This document shows, piece after piece, positions 6,167 to 13,796 of a stretch of 23,232 nt of DNA; within the stretch, counting starts at the first letter, position 1, and each line of letters begins with the position of its first letter. Made by a program: the position numbers and the translations under genes. The notes under the pieces were generated by a model. The model was not told where the DNA came from and did no database searches. It was given only the letters and a program-made list of their open reading frames with translations. The stretch comes from DASTBU01 sp035711845 (GTDB lineage: Bacteria; Acidobacteriota; Vicinamibacteria; Vicinamibacterales; 2-12-FULL-66-21): contig DASTBU010000158.1 of NCBI GenBank assembly GCA_035711845.1, positions 1-23,232 on the forward strand, read 5' to 3'.

Positions 6167-8029
6167 ATGAAGCTGCGAGTGACCGGAATGACGGCCGGTC
6201 TGGCCGCGGGCGTCACCGCGGCCGTCGTCGCAGCCTGTCTCGCGGGCGCCTACCTGTACTCCATCCACCACTTCGACAGCCTGATCGAAACGGCCCGTCA
6301 AACAGCCCTGGCTCAGGGCGAGCTGATGCAGGCGGCGCTCGAGCACCAGATGATGGAGAACGACCGCAGCCTCATCGCCCGCATGGTCGAAACCTTTGGC
6401 CGCCAGCCTCGCGTGGAGAACGTCGTCGTCCTGGACCGAACGGGGACGGCGCGCTTCTCGAGTGTTCCGCTGTCGGCCGATAACGACCTGACGATCGGCT
6501 CGCCGACGTGTCAGGCCTGCCACCGGCTGCCGCCCGAACAGCGCAGCGGAAGCAGCGTGATCGAGACGCGTGGCGGTGCGGTGCTGCGGACGGTCGTGCC
6601 CGTGCGCAATCGTGAGGCCTGCCATGGGTGTCATAACCCGGAGCACCGGATCAACGGCGTGCTCATCCTCGACATGGATGCCGGCGGGATCCGCGCGGCG
6701 ATGAACGAGGATCTGCGCTGGATGGTTGCCGGAACGGCCGCGCTGACCCTCGTGCTGATTGCGCTCGTCGCCCTGGTGGTACGATTTGTCGTTCTGCGAC
6801 GCCTGCAGCGCTTCGAGACCACGGCGCGGCTGATTGCCGACGGGGATCTCGAACGCCGCGTGCCCGATGGCGGCTCCGACACGATTTCCTGGCTCGCCCA
6901 CGAGTTCAACACCATGGCCGACTCCGTGACGGGGCTCGTGACCGAGGTGCGCGATCAGCGCGAGCGGCTGGAGACGGTCATCAACAGCATCGACGACGGG
7001 ATCGTCGTGCTGGACGCGCGGCGGACCGTCATCGCGGCCAACGACGCGTTCCTCCAGCGCACCGTGCGCCAGCGCGGGCAGGTGGTCGGCTGCTGCTGCC
7101 GCGAGATTGCGCCTGGCATGTGCGATCCCACGGAGTGCCCGACGCTGTCATGCCTCAGGACCGGCGAGCGGCAGGTCCGGATCACGCAACGGCAGCGCGC
7201 CGACGGATCCATCTCCTGGGAAGAGGTGCATGCCTCGCCCATCCGCGGCCCTTCCGGCGCCGTCGTCCAGGTCGTCGAAGTCTGGCGCGACATCTCGGAG
7301 CGCCGAGCCGCAGAGGCACGGATGGCCGAGTCGCACCGTCTGGCCTCCCTCGGTGTGCTCGCGTCCGGGTTCTCGCACGAGCTGAACACACCGCTCGGGA
7401 CGGTGCTTGCGTGTGTGGAGGGCATCCTCCGCGAGGTGCGCGACGAGGGAAACGGGGAAGGCGACCGATCGCATGTGGGCGAGAACGCGGCGATCGCGCG
7501 CGAGCAGTTGTTGCGTTGCCGGGGTATCACGCAGCACTTCCTCCGGATGTCGCGCGGCCAGGCCTCGCCAGGCGACGTGGTGGACCTGGCCTCTACAATC
7601 GCGGCGGTGACGCGGTTGATTGAGCCGACCGCGCGCGCCCACGGCGTCAGAGTGGACGTGATGCCGTCATCGGGCGCGCATGTTCGAGCCGACGAGGCCG
7701 AGCTGCAGCATGCGCTGATGAACCTGCTCCTCAATGCCGTTCAGGCCTGCCCGTCCGGCGGACGCGTCACCGTCGCGCTCGAAGGCGGGGATCCCGTGCG
7801 AATTCGCGTCACCGACAACGGGTGCGGGATCGGCCTCGAGCACCAGAAGCGGATCTTCGAGCCGTTCTTCAGCCTTCGTAAAGGAGGGACCGGCCTCGGG
7901 CTGTTCCTGTCGCTCAACTTCATCCGCCGCTGGGGTGGGGACCTCACCGTGACGAGCGAACCAGGCGCAGGTTCGACCTTCGAGGTGCGTCTGCCGTTTC
8001 ATGCGGGCGCCACACGGCAGACCGCCTGA
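6167..8029 (+). CDS. Sensor histidine kinase with dihaem extracytoplasmic sensor and cysteine-rich PAS domain
   Basis: A 620-aa protein starting at ATG 6167, with GTG 6161 as the alternative. Order: transmembrane helix 1 (about 9-32); extracytoplasmic sensor (33-184) with two haem c motifs, CQACH (115-119) and CHGCH (152-156); transmembrane helix 2 (185-208); HAMP (209-262); PAS (266-378) with six cysteines clustered at 309-329 (GCCCREI, MCDPTECP, SCL); HisKA with phospho-acceptor H404 in SHELNTPL; and HATPase with NLLLNAVQA, DNGCGIG, IFEPFF and GGTGLGL. The haem motifs sit on the outer side, so a redox or gas signal from the periplasm is likely. The cysteines could hold a second redox centre. 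It is translated together with the downstream regulator (TGATG overlap) and diverges from the cytochrome/FeS operon it probably controls. Confidence 0.9.
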   Translation: MKLRVTGMTAGLAAGVTAAVVAACLAGAYLYSIHHFDSLIETARQTALAQGELMQAALEHQMMENDRSLIARMVETFGRQPRVENVVVLDRTGTARFSSVPLSADNDLTIGSPTCQACHRLPPEQRSGSSVIETRGGAVLRTVVPVRNREACHGCHNPEHRINGVLILDMDAGGIRAAMNEDLRWMVAGTAALTLVLIALVALVVRFVVLRRLQRFETTARLIADGDLERRVPDGGSDTISWLAHEFNTMADSVTGLVTEVRDQRERLETVINSIDDGIVVLDARRTVIAANDAFLQRTVRQRGQVVGCCCREIAPGMCDPTECPTLSCLRTGERQVRITQRQRADGSISWEEVHASPIRGPSGAVVQVVEVWRDISERRAAEARMAESHRLASLGVLASGFSHELNTPLGTVLACVEGILREVRDEGNGEGDRSHVGENAAIAREQLLRCRGITQHFLRMSRGQASPGDVVDLASTIAAVTRLIEPTARAHGVRVDVMPSSGAHVRADEAELQHALMNLLLNAVQACPSGGRVTVALEGGDPVRIRVTDNGCGIGLEHQKRIFEPFFSLRKGGTGLGLFLSLNFIRRWGGDLTVTSEPGAGSTFEVRLPFHAGATRQTA

Positions 8030-9402
8030 TGAAACAGGCTGCCTCCATCCTCCTCGTCGACGACGACGATGCGTTCCGGCGCGTACTCTCGAGAGAGCTG
8101 GAACGTCTGGGGTTCGCCGTCGTGTCGGTGGCCACGGGCGGCGAGGCGCTCCGCGTGCTCGCCGAGGCACCACGAGAGATCGTGCTGCTGGACTTGCAGC
8201 TTCCGGACATGAGCGGGCTCGACGTGTTGAAAGCCGTTCGCGAGATCAGCCCGGGGAGCGAGGCGATCATGCTCACAGGGCATGGCTCCATCGACACCGC
8301 GATTGAGTCCATCCGTCAGGGTGCGTTCGATTACGTGGCGAAGCCGTGCCCCCTCGACGAGCTGGAGATCCGGATCCAGCGGGCACTCGAGCGGAGGGCA
8401 TTGCACCGGCGTGCCTCACTCCTCGAGCGTGGTCTGACGCCCCCCGATCTGGGCGGCTCGTTCGTCGGCGACAGCGTCGAGTTCCGGCAGCTGGTGCAGT
8501 TGATCGACCGCGTGGCGGTGAGCGATTCGACGGTGCTCATCACCGGCGAGACCGGGACCGGCAAGGAAATGGTCGCGAAGCTGCTGCATGCCCGCAGCCC
8601 CCGCCGGCAGCGGCCGTTCGTCGTGGTGGAGTGCGCGGCGCTGCAGGAGAGTCTTCTGCAGAGCGAGCTGTTCGGGCACGAGCGCGGCGCCTTTACCGGG
8701 GCGGACCGCGCCAAGTCAGGACTGTTCGAGGTGGCCCACAGCGGAACGATCTTTCTCGACGAGATTGGCGAGGTCAGCCAGAGCACCCAGGTCAAGCTGC
8801 TGCGGGTGCTCGACGCGTCGACCTTCCGCCGGGTAGGCGGCACGCAGGAAATCCGGGTCGACGTTCGAGTGGTGGCCGCCACGAACCGTGATCTCCCTGC
8901 GATGGTGCGGCAAGGGGTGTTTCGCGAGGATCTGTTCTATCGGCTGAGCACGATCAGCGTAAAGGTGCCTGCCTTGCGCGATCGAACCGGCGACGTGGAC
9001 GTTCTCGCCGTCCATTTCGTGTCGCGGCTGAACGAGCGGTTCGGCGTCCGGAAACGGCTCAGCGAGCGGGCGCTCGAGCAGCTGCGCCGGCATTCATGGC
9101 CGGGCAACGTGCGCGAGCTCCTGCACGCCGTCGAAGCGGCCATCGTCGTCTGCGAGGGGAGCGAGATCGGTCCCGAGCACCTGCCGCCAGCGGTTCGCGG
9201 GCCCTCCGCGATACCGTCGGGAGCAGGTCCAGCTGTCGCCTCCTATTTTCCTACGCTGGAGGAACTGGAGCGGGGGCACATCGAGCTGGCGCTGCGCACG
9301 GCCGGCGGACACCGCGGCCGCGCCGCGACGATGCTCGGCATCAGCGAGCGGAATCTCTACCGGAAGTTGCGGGAATACGAATTGGATGGGGGTGAGGCCT
9401 GA
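8029..9402 (+). CDS. NtrC-family sigma-54-dependent response regulator
   Basis: A 457-aa protein; its ATG shares one base with the kinase stop. The receiver domain (1-120) has the acidic pocket D11-D14, phospho-acceptor D55, T83 and K105. The AAA+ domain (about 145-375) has Walker A GETGTGKE (173-180), the sigma-54-contacting GAFTGA loop (220-225) and Walker B GTIFLDE (239-245). A Fis-type helix-turn-helix occupies the C-terminus (GRAATMLGISERNLYRKLREY). All parts needed for phosphorylation-dependent activation of sigma-54 RNA polymerase are intact. The cognate kinase is the gene before it. The most obvious target is the candidate -24/-12 promoter at 5993-6009 with its inverted repeat at 6081-6101. 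Confidence 0.95.
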   Translation: MKQAASILLVDDDDAFRRVLSRELERLGFAVVSVATGGEALRVLAEAPREIVLLDLQLPDMSGLDVLKAVREISPGSEAIMLTGHGSIDTAIESIRQGAFDYVAKPCPLDELEIRIQRALERRALHRRASLLERGLTPPDLGGSFVGDSVEFRQLVQLIDRVAVSDSTVLITGETGTGKEMVAKLLHARSPRRQRPFVVVECAALQESLLQSELFGHERGAFTGADRAKSGLFEVAHSGTIFLDEIGEVSQSTQVKLLRVLDASTFRRVGGTQEIRVDVRVVAATNRDLPAMVRQGVFREDLFYRLSTISVKVPALRDRTGDVDVLAVHFVSRLNERFGVRKRLSERALEQLRRHSWPGNVRELLHAVEAAIVVCEGSEIGPEHLPPAVRGPSAIPSGAGPAVASYFPTLEELERGHIELALRTAGGHRGRAATMLGISERNLYRKLREYELDGGEA

Positions 9403-9413
9403 GAGAGGGGCGA

Positions 9414-9425
9414 GGTGCCGGCACC
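9414..9425. repeat. Perfect palindrome GGTGCCGGCACC between convergent genes
   Basis: A 12-bp perfect palindrome in the 34-bp gap between the convergent regulator and amidohydrolase genes. A closely related sequence (GGTGCC-A-GGCACC) lies at 11429-11441, at the other end of the amidohydrolase gene. No T-run follows, so a terminator role is unproven; it may be a dispersed short palindrome. Confidence 0.55.
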
Positions 9426-9436
9426 CTGCACCTGCT

Positions 9437-11416
9437 CTATCCAACGAGGTCCACATATCCGTCGGCGATCGTGTCGTCCGGGTTCGCACCGAAGAGCGCG
9501 AGCAGCTCGGCGATCACGGCGGCCTTGTCGCGCGCGTCGCGGCGCGACCACGTCCGCGATTTCACTTCGATGAAGTACCCGGCCGTCGCCGGGCTGAGGA
9601 GCCGGTCGAGATGGACGTAGAACTCGACCCCGCGGTACGCGACCAGCCACCGCATTCGCTCCTTTTCGACCACCTGCTCGCCGCGCGGCCGGAAGTACTC
9701 GCGATAGAACCGCTGCGAATGCGCCGCGGGGGCGAGATACCGCGAGCGAGACAGCAGGACTGTGCCGAACTGTCCCTCGCGCGTGCGCCCCGTCAGCGTG
9801 AGGCGCGAGCGCTCGCCGGTTACCGCGCCCGCCTCGTCCAGGAACTCGTCCTGACGGTAGCGGAGCCGGCCTTGATCCTGGTCTTCGAACGACCAGTACG
9901 TATCGTGCTGGCGATAGCGGCTCCCGCGGATCACGGTGAGCTCGTCGCTCCCGATCACGCGATGGACCTGCTCGGCCGACGGCACGCGCGCCTTGACCTG
10001 GACCTCGAAGCTCTCCTGCTCGATCGCGCCGCCGACGGCGACCAGCTTCTGCAGCACGCTGACCTCGCGGCTGTCGAGGAACGCGTCGATGCGCCGCGCC
10101 CGCGCGCGGGCCTCCCGACGGAGTTCCGTTTCATCGAGCGTCAGCAGCGTGCGGTCCCGCATCAGCCATCGTCCGTTGCACATCACGTCGACGACATCGG
10201 TGGACTTGGCCGCGTAGACGATCCGCGCGTACAGGGCATCGGGGTCGCGCTCGAATCGTGGCACCGTGTGCAGGCCAGCCAGGTCGATCGTGATGAGGTC
10301 CGCGCGCTTTCCTGGCTCGAGCGATCCGGTGAGCGCTTCCATGTGGAGCGCGGCCGCACCCATGCGCGTGGCCATGGTCAGCGCCTGCCGCGCCGGCAGG
10401 GCCGTCGGATCGCCGCCAATCCCCTTTGCCAGCAGCGCCGCCAGGCGCGTCTCCTCGAACATGTCGAGGTCGTTGTTGGAGGCGGCGCCGTCGGTGCCGA
10501 TGCCCACGGCGAGCCCGAGCTCCAGCATTTTCGTGACCGGCGCGACGCCCGCCGCGAGCTTCAGGTTGCTGGTCGGGTTGTGCGCCACGCCCGCCCCGGC
10601 GTTCTTCAGCGCGCGAATCTCGCCCTCGTCCACGTGCACGCAATGAGCGGCCAGCACCTTCGCGCCGAAGAGGCCCTGCTTCTTGGCCCACGGAATCACG
10701 GGCATGCCGTGCGCGCGCCGCGAGTCCTCCACCTCGAAGAGCGTTTCCGACAGGTGGGTGTGCAGCGGCACGTCGAACTCGGCCGCCAGCTCCGCGCAGG
10801 AACGCAGGATCTCCGGCGTGCACGTGTAGGGCGCGTGCGGCGCGGGCGCGGGCACGATCAGCGGATGGGATCGCCAGCGCTCGATGAACTCGCGGGCGCG
10901 CGCGAGTCCGTCTTCGAAGCTGGCGGCGTCCGGGGAGGGGAACCGCAGCACGGTCTGGCCGCACAGCGCCCGCATCCCGGCTTCGGCCGTCGCCTGTGCG
11001 GCCGCCTCCTCGAAGTAGTACATGTCCGCGAAGCACGTGATGCCGGATCGGATCATCTCCGCGCAGCCGAGCTGGGTGCCGACGCGCACGAAATCCGCGC
11101 TGACGAACTCGCGCTCGACGGGCATCATGTATCCCATCAGCCAGACATCGAGCCGCAGGTCGTCGGCCAGCCCGCGCACCAGCGTCATCGCGGCGTGGGT
11201 ATGCGCGTTGACGAGCCCCGGCATGACAATCCGGCCGCCGCAGTGGACTCTCTCCGCCGCCTCGTACTCGAGCGCGCCCGGGCCGACCGCCACGATGCTG
11301 TCCCCGCTCACCGCGACACCGCCCGGCGCATGGACGGTGAACCGATCGTCCATGGTGAGGATGGTAGCGTTGGTCAGAAGGCGGTCACACCGGGGCACAA
11401 GGAGAGGATACGACAC
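9437..11416 (-). CDS. Amidohydrolase (SAH/MTA/guanine-type deaminase group) fused to a C-terminal CYTH domain
   Basis: A 659-aa protein if GTG 11414-11416 is the start; GTG 11459-11461 and GTG 11396-11398 are also possible, as no clear ribosome-binding site decides. Residues about 8-455 are a TRZ/ATZ/MtaD-type metal-dependent amidohydrolase: HTH (72-74) in NAHTHAAMTLVRG, H194 in PAPHAPY, H219/H221 in LHTHLSET, H258 in AAHCVHVDE and D309 in GIGTDGAASNN. These predict deamination of a purine-like or S-adenosyl compound. From about 465 to the end is a CYTH/thiamine-triphosphatase-like domain: EVQVKARV (a degenerate ExExK), RLRYR, VVEKERMRW and HLDR...GYFIEVKSR. CYTH domains bind triphosphates in a tunnel barrel. 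One continuous frame covers both. A MaoC-like gene lies just upstream on the same strand. Confidence 0.85.
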   Translation of the reverse strand: MSYPLLVPRCDRLLTNATILTMDDRFTVHAPGGVAVSGDSIVAVGPGALEYEAAERVHCGGRIVMPGLVNAHTHAAMTLVRGLADDLRLDVWLMGYMMPVEREFVSADFVRVGTQLGCAEMIRSGITCFADMYYFEEAAAQATAEAGMRALCGQTVLRFPSPDAASFEDGLARAREFIERWRSHPLIVPAPAPHAPYTCTPEILRSCAELAAEFDVPLHTHLSETLFEVEDSRRAHGMPVIPWAKKQGLFGAKVLAAHCVHVDEGEIRALKNAGAGVAHNPTSNLKLAAGVAPVTKMLELGLAVGIGTDGAASNNDLDMFEETRLAALLAKGIGGDPTALPARQALTMATRMGAAALHMEALTGSLEPGKRADLITIDLAGLHTVPRFERDPDALYARIVYAAKSTDVVDVMCNGRWLMRDRTLLTLDETELRREARARARRIDAFLDSREVSVLQKLVAVGGAIEQESFEVQVKARVPSAEQVHRVIGSDELTVIRGSRYRQHDTYWSFEDQDQGRLRYRQDEFLDEAGAVTGERSRLTLTGRTREGQFGTVLLSRSRYLAPAAHSQRFYREYFRPRGEQVVEKERMRWLVAYRGVEFYVHLDRLLSPATAGYFIEVKSRTWSRRDARDKAAVIAELLALFGANPDDTIADGYVDLVG

Positions 11417-11421
11417 TCGTC

Positions 11422-11441
11422 GGTGCCCGGTGCCAGGCACC
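11422..11441. repeat. GGTGCC/GGCACC palindromic repeat at the 5' end of the amidohydrolase gene
   Basis: A direct GGTGCC (11422-11427) is followed by the near-palindrome GGTGCC-A-GGCACC (11429-11441). It is almost the same sequence as the palindrome at 9414-9425. It lies just upstream of the favoured GTG start and would fall inside the coding region if the 11461 start were used, which argues weakly for the shorter reading. Confidence 0.5.
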
Positions 11442-11463
11442 CGGCAGCCCGCACGCAGCACCT

Positions 11464-11868
11464 TCAGGACGCGTCAAACGTGTAACACCACGCCTCGCCT
11501 TCGAGCACCGTGTCCCCCTGCTGATTCGTGATGCGGACCTGCAGGTTTGTGACAGGCTTCGTGCCGTGTATCGAGACGATTTCGGCTTCGGCGGTGATCG
11601 TGTCGCCGATGAAGACGGGCGCGGTGAATTTCCAGTTCTGGCTGAGGAACACGGTCCCCGGCCCCGGCATGTCCATCGCCACCAACGCATGCAGCAGCCC
11701 CGTCGTCAAGCCGCCCTGCACGACGAGCCGTCCGAATTTCGTCCGCGCGGCGAACGCCTCGTCGAAGTGGAGCGGGTTGTAATCCCCGGAGATCTCCGCG
11801 AACTTGCGCACATGATCGGCGGTCACCGTGAGGCTGCGTGTCGCACGCTGCCCGGCGTGAATCTTCAT
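11464..11868 (-). CDS. MaoC-like hot-dog dehydratase ((R)-specific enoyl-CoA hydratase type)
   Basis: A 134-aa protein starting at the ATG at 11866-11868, with AGGGG about 7 nt upstream. The core motif ISGDYNPLHFDEAFA (residues 26-40) holds the catalytic Asp29 and His34 of the R-hydratase (PhaJ/MaoC) signature. FGRLVVQGGL (45-54) matches the following helix region, and the length is normal for a single hot-dog unit. The family hydrates trans-2-enoyl-CoA to (R)-3-hydroxyacyl-CoA, supplying fatty-acid turnover or polyester synthesis in the cytoplasm. No thiolase, reductase or polymerase is in the window, so its pathway cannot be told from context. Confidence 0.9.
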   Translation of the reverse strand: MKIHAGQRATRSLTVTADHVRKFAEISGDYNPLHFDEAFAARTKFGRLVVQGGLTTGLLHALVAMDMPGPGTVFLSQNWKFTAPVFIGDTITAEAEIVSIHGTKPVTNLQVRITNQQGDTVLEGEAWCYTFDAS

Positions 11869-11886
11869 GGTTGTTCCCCTACTGCC

Positions 11887-11934
11887 CGAGCCCCGAGCCC
11901 GAGGACCGAGCCCCGAGGACCGAGCCCCGAGGAC
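11887..11934. repeat. Short tandem repeat, unit CGAGCCCCGAGGAC
   Basis: Two perfect 14-nt copies (11907-11920, 11921-11934) are preceded by a 13-nt copy missing one C (11894-11906) and a partial unit (11887-11893). The repeat fills most of the 73-bp gap between the MaoC-like and VWFA-like genes. There are no spacers, so it is not a CRISPR array. Copy number probably varies by slippage. Confidence 0.8.
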
Positions 11935-11941
11935 CCACGGA

Positions 11942-12871
11942 CTAGCCCGTCCCCGCTATGGCGCGTCGGGCGCGAACCGTGACGCCGCGGCGGTGCACGT
12001 GAACCTTCAGTTCGCGAAGGTCGGCCTTCCGCTGAATGGGCGGATCGGCGACGCCGACGAGGTAGTAGTTCGCGGTTTCGCGCATGATCTGGTCCGCCGC
12101 GCGGGTCAGGTCGTTCGTGTTGAGAAACGCGAAACCGCCGGTCTCGCGCGCGAATCCGCCCTCTCCGCCGCCCACGGGCACCGAGCCGACGCCTGCCGGC
12201 TCGATCACGTAGAGGTTCGCGTTTGCGAACGCCATCATGCGCATCGCCGCGGTCCATTCCTGACGCAGCTCGCGCGCGATGTTCGGCGGCGGGATCGGCC
12301 GGTCGAGCAGCCAGGACGCACCGATCGCGACGATCGCGCCCCGCCGCTCCGGCGTTTCGGCGAGCTGTCGGGCGATCGTGGTCACTGTATTCAGCACCTG
12401 CTCGCCGAGCCGGTCGAACGGCACCACGCCGGTTGGCCCCACGTTGTAGCGGTCGATTGCCCTCAGCAGCCTGGCCCGATCGCCGGTGCTCTCCATCGTG
12501 GAGCCGTTGAGCATCACGATCGCCATCTCGTCGTCGGGCCCCATCCTGTTGACGAATCGCCGCGCGGCTTCCTTCGTCCGCGGCACGAGCGGCAGCGGCA
12601 GCGTCATGTCGTCCAGGATCAGAACGACGAGGCGGCCCCTGGCCGCCTCGCTTCCGGGTGTGACCGCCACGAGCGTCTCGATCGGCACCTGATACCCGGC
12701 AATCCAGACCTCCAGCTCGTCCTGCCTGAGATCCGTGACCGGGCTCTCTTTTTGATCGACAGCCACGACATCGATGTACAGAAGCTTCGCGTCCCGCGCC
12801 GGATCCTGACCCTGCGTGCCGAGCGAACCCGCCGCCAGCATCAGTGCCCACGTGATCCATGAGCCTTTCAT
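11942..12871 (-). CDS. Secreted VWFA-related domain protein (Acidobacteria type)
   Basis: A 309-aa protein starting at the ATG at 12869-12871, chosen because it yields a signal peptide (MKGSWITWALMLAAGSLGTQG). An N-terminal beta-rich part (LLYIDVVAVDQKESPVTDLRQDELEVWIAG) is followed by a von Willebrand A-like fold: LVVLILDDMT (81-90) at the position of strand 1, where the metal-ion site DxSxS is degenerate. MAIVMLNGST and GAIVAIGASWLLDR lie at later strands, and the end is QIMRETANYYLVGVADPP, a typical closing motif of the Acidobacterial VWFA-related family. These are exported proteins of unknown role, often found in many copies per genome. The neighbouring genes give no clear clue. Confidence 0.8.
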   Translation of the reverse strand: MKGSWITWALMLAAGSLGTQGQDPARDAKLLYIDVVAVDQKESPVTDLRQDELEVWIAGYQVPIETLVAVTPGSEAARGRLVVLILDDMTLPLPLVPRTKEAARRFVNRMGPDDEMAIVMLNGSTMESTGDRARLLRAIDRYNVGPTGVVPFDRLGEQVLNTVTTIARQLAETPERRGAIVAIGASWLLDRPIPPPNIARELRQEWTAAMRMMAFANANLYVIEPAGVGSVPVGGGEGGFARETGGFAFLNTNDLTRAADQIMRETANYYLVGVADPPIQRKADLRELKVHVHRRGVTVRARRAIAGTG

Positions 12872-12980
12872 GCCGGGGATGGTACTACGGTCTACCGGCC
12901 GTTGGCCGGGAACTGCCTCGAAAGGCAAGCGGAGCGCACGGCGGATCGTCCGGCGAAGACCCGCGTGGGCGTCCGCGGGT
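12872..12980. other. 109-bp spacer with three small inverted repeats
   Basis: Between the esterase and VWFA-like genes are CCGGCC-GTT-GGCCGG (12895-12909), TGCCT-CGAA-AGGCA (12914-12927; a UUCG-type loop on the minus strand) and CCCGCG-N8-CGCGGG (12960-12979, ending 1 bp before the esterase stop). These could form RNA hairpins that end or trim the esterase transcript. No T-run and no convincing promoter boxes are visible. Confidence 0.4.
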
Positions 12981-13796
12981 TCATCGAGCGCTGCGTGACC
13001 GCCGCCGTTCGGCCATCGGCCGCAACAAGAACTCCAGGGCCGGCGCGAGCCGCTGCGCCCAGTGGTGTTCGTCGTGCTGGCCGCCTTCGGCCTCGACAAC
13101 GCGAAGTGTCGTGCCCTCGTCGTAACCCTTGCGCTCGAGGATCCTCGCGAGCTGTCGCACGTCGCGCAGCGTGGCGCCGCCCTCCGCGGTTCCTGCGTCC
13201 AGATAGATTCGTCCGGGCGGCGTGCCATCCCTCTCCACGTACGCCAGGATGGCGCGATCCGCGAACCAGAGCGAGGGGCTCATCGCCCCGACGAAGCCGA
13301 ACGTTTCCGGCGCGCGGAAGAATGCATAGAGGCTGATGAGCGCACCCATCGAGGACCCGAAGATGCCGGTGGCCTCCCGCTCGGGTCGTGTACGAAACCG
13401 CCGATCGATCAGCGGCTTGACGGTGCGCTCCAGGAAAGCGAGGTACGCGTCGCCCGCCCCCCCGCCTTGTCGGCCGTCGAAGAACGGGCTGTACTCGCGC
13501 ACGCGCTCGGGGCCCAGGTTCGGCACGCCGATGAAGAGGGCTTCGATCCCGCGTTCGGCCAGCGTGTCGATGGCGCGGTTCAGTTCCCAGGTGCCGGCAA
13601 ACGCGCGATGCGGGTCCGCCAGGTTCTGGCCGTCCTGCATGTACACGACCGGGTAACGCTGGCGCCGGTTGCGCCCATAGGAGTGCGGCAGGAACACGTC
13701 GATGTCCCGCCGCGTGTTCCGCTGCGGCGACCAGACGTTGGAGAGCACCCGCCGGAGCGGCGCATCGGGTCGTGAATGCAGGGTCGGCGACGTCAT
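12981..13796 (-). CDS. Alpha/beta-hydrolase esterase (enterochelin-esterase/EstD-like family)
   Basis: A 271-aa protein with no signal peptide. VFLPHSYGRNRRQRYPVVYMQDGQN (34-58) is the typical entry of this esterase group. The nucleophile elbow is GSSMG (147-151, Ser149), the acid is probably Asp200 in YLDAGTAEGG, and the His comes from QHDEHHW (240-246). The ATG start overlaps the ATP-grasp stop by 4 bp (ATGA), so the two genes are translationally coupled and probably act in one pathway: one makes an amide or peptide-like bond, the other cleaves or trims an ester. Substrate unknown. An acyl-glycan or siderophore-type ester is possible from the family, but nothing nearby supports either. Confidence 0.85.
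   Translation of the reverse strand: MTSPTLHSRPDAPLRRVLSNVWSPQRNTRRDIDVFLPHSYGRNRRQRYPVVYMQDGQNLADPHRAFAGTWELNRAIDTLAERGIEALFIGVPNLGPERVREYSPFFDGRQGGGAGDAYLAFLERTVKPLIDRRFRTRPEREATGIFGSSMGALISLYAFFRAPETFGFVGAMSPSLWFADRAILAYVERDGTPPGRIYLDAGTAEGGATLRDVRQLARILERKGYDEGTTLRVVEAEGGQHDEHHWAQRLAPALEFLLRPMAERRRSRSAR

Noticed and set aside
9403..9436. Bidirectional intrinsic terminator at the convergent gene ends
   Set aside because: The palindrome is perfect but has neither loop nor T-run on either strand, so it is listed as a repeat only.
9386..11485. A 699-codon open frame on the plus strand
   Set aside because: It is the shadow of the amidohydrolase-CYTH gene, with no recognisable motif and Arg/Ala-rich composition.
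11887..11934. CRISPR-like repeats
   Set aside because: Copies are directly adjacent with no spacers and the unit is only 14 nt; no cas genes.
12872..13228. N-terminal extension of the VWFA-like frame
   Set aside because: The ATG at 12871 starts a signal peptide; the upstream part overlaps the esterase gene and looks like shadow sequence.
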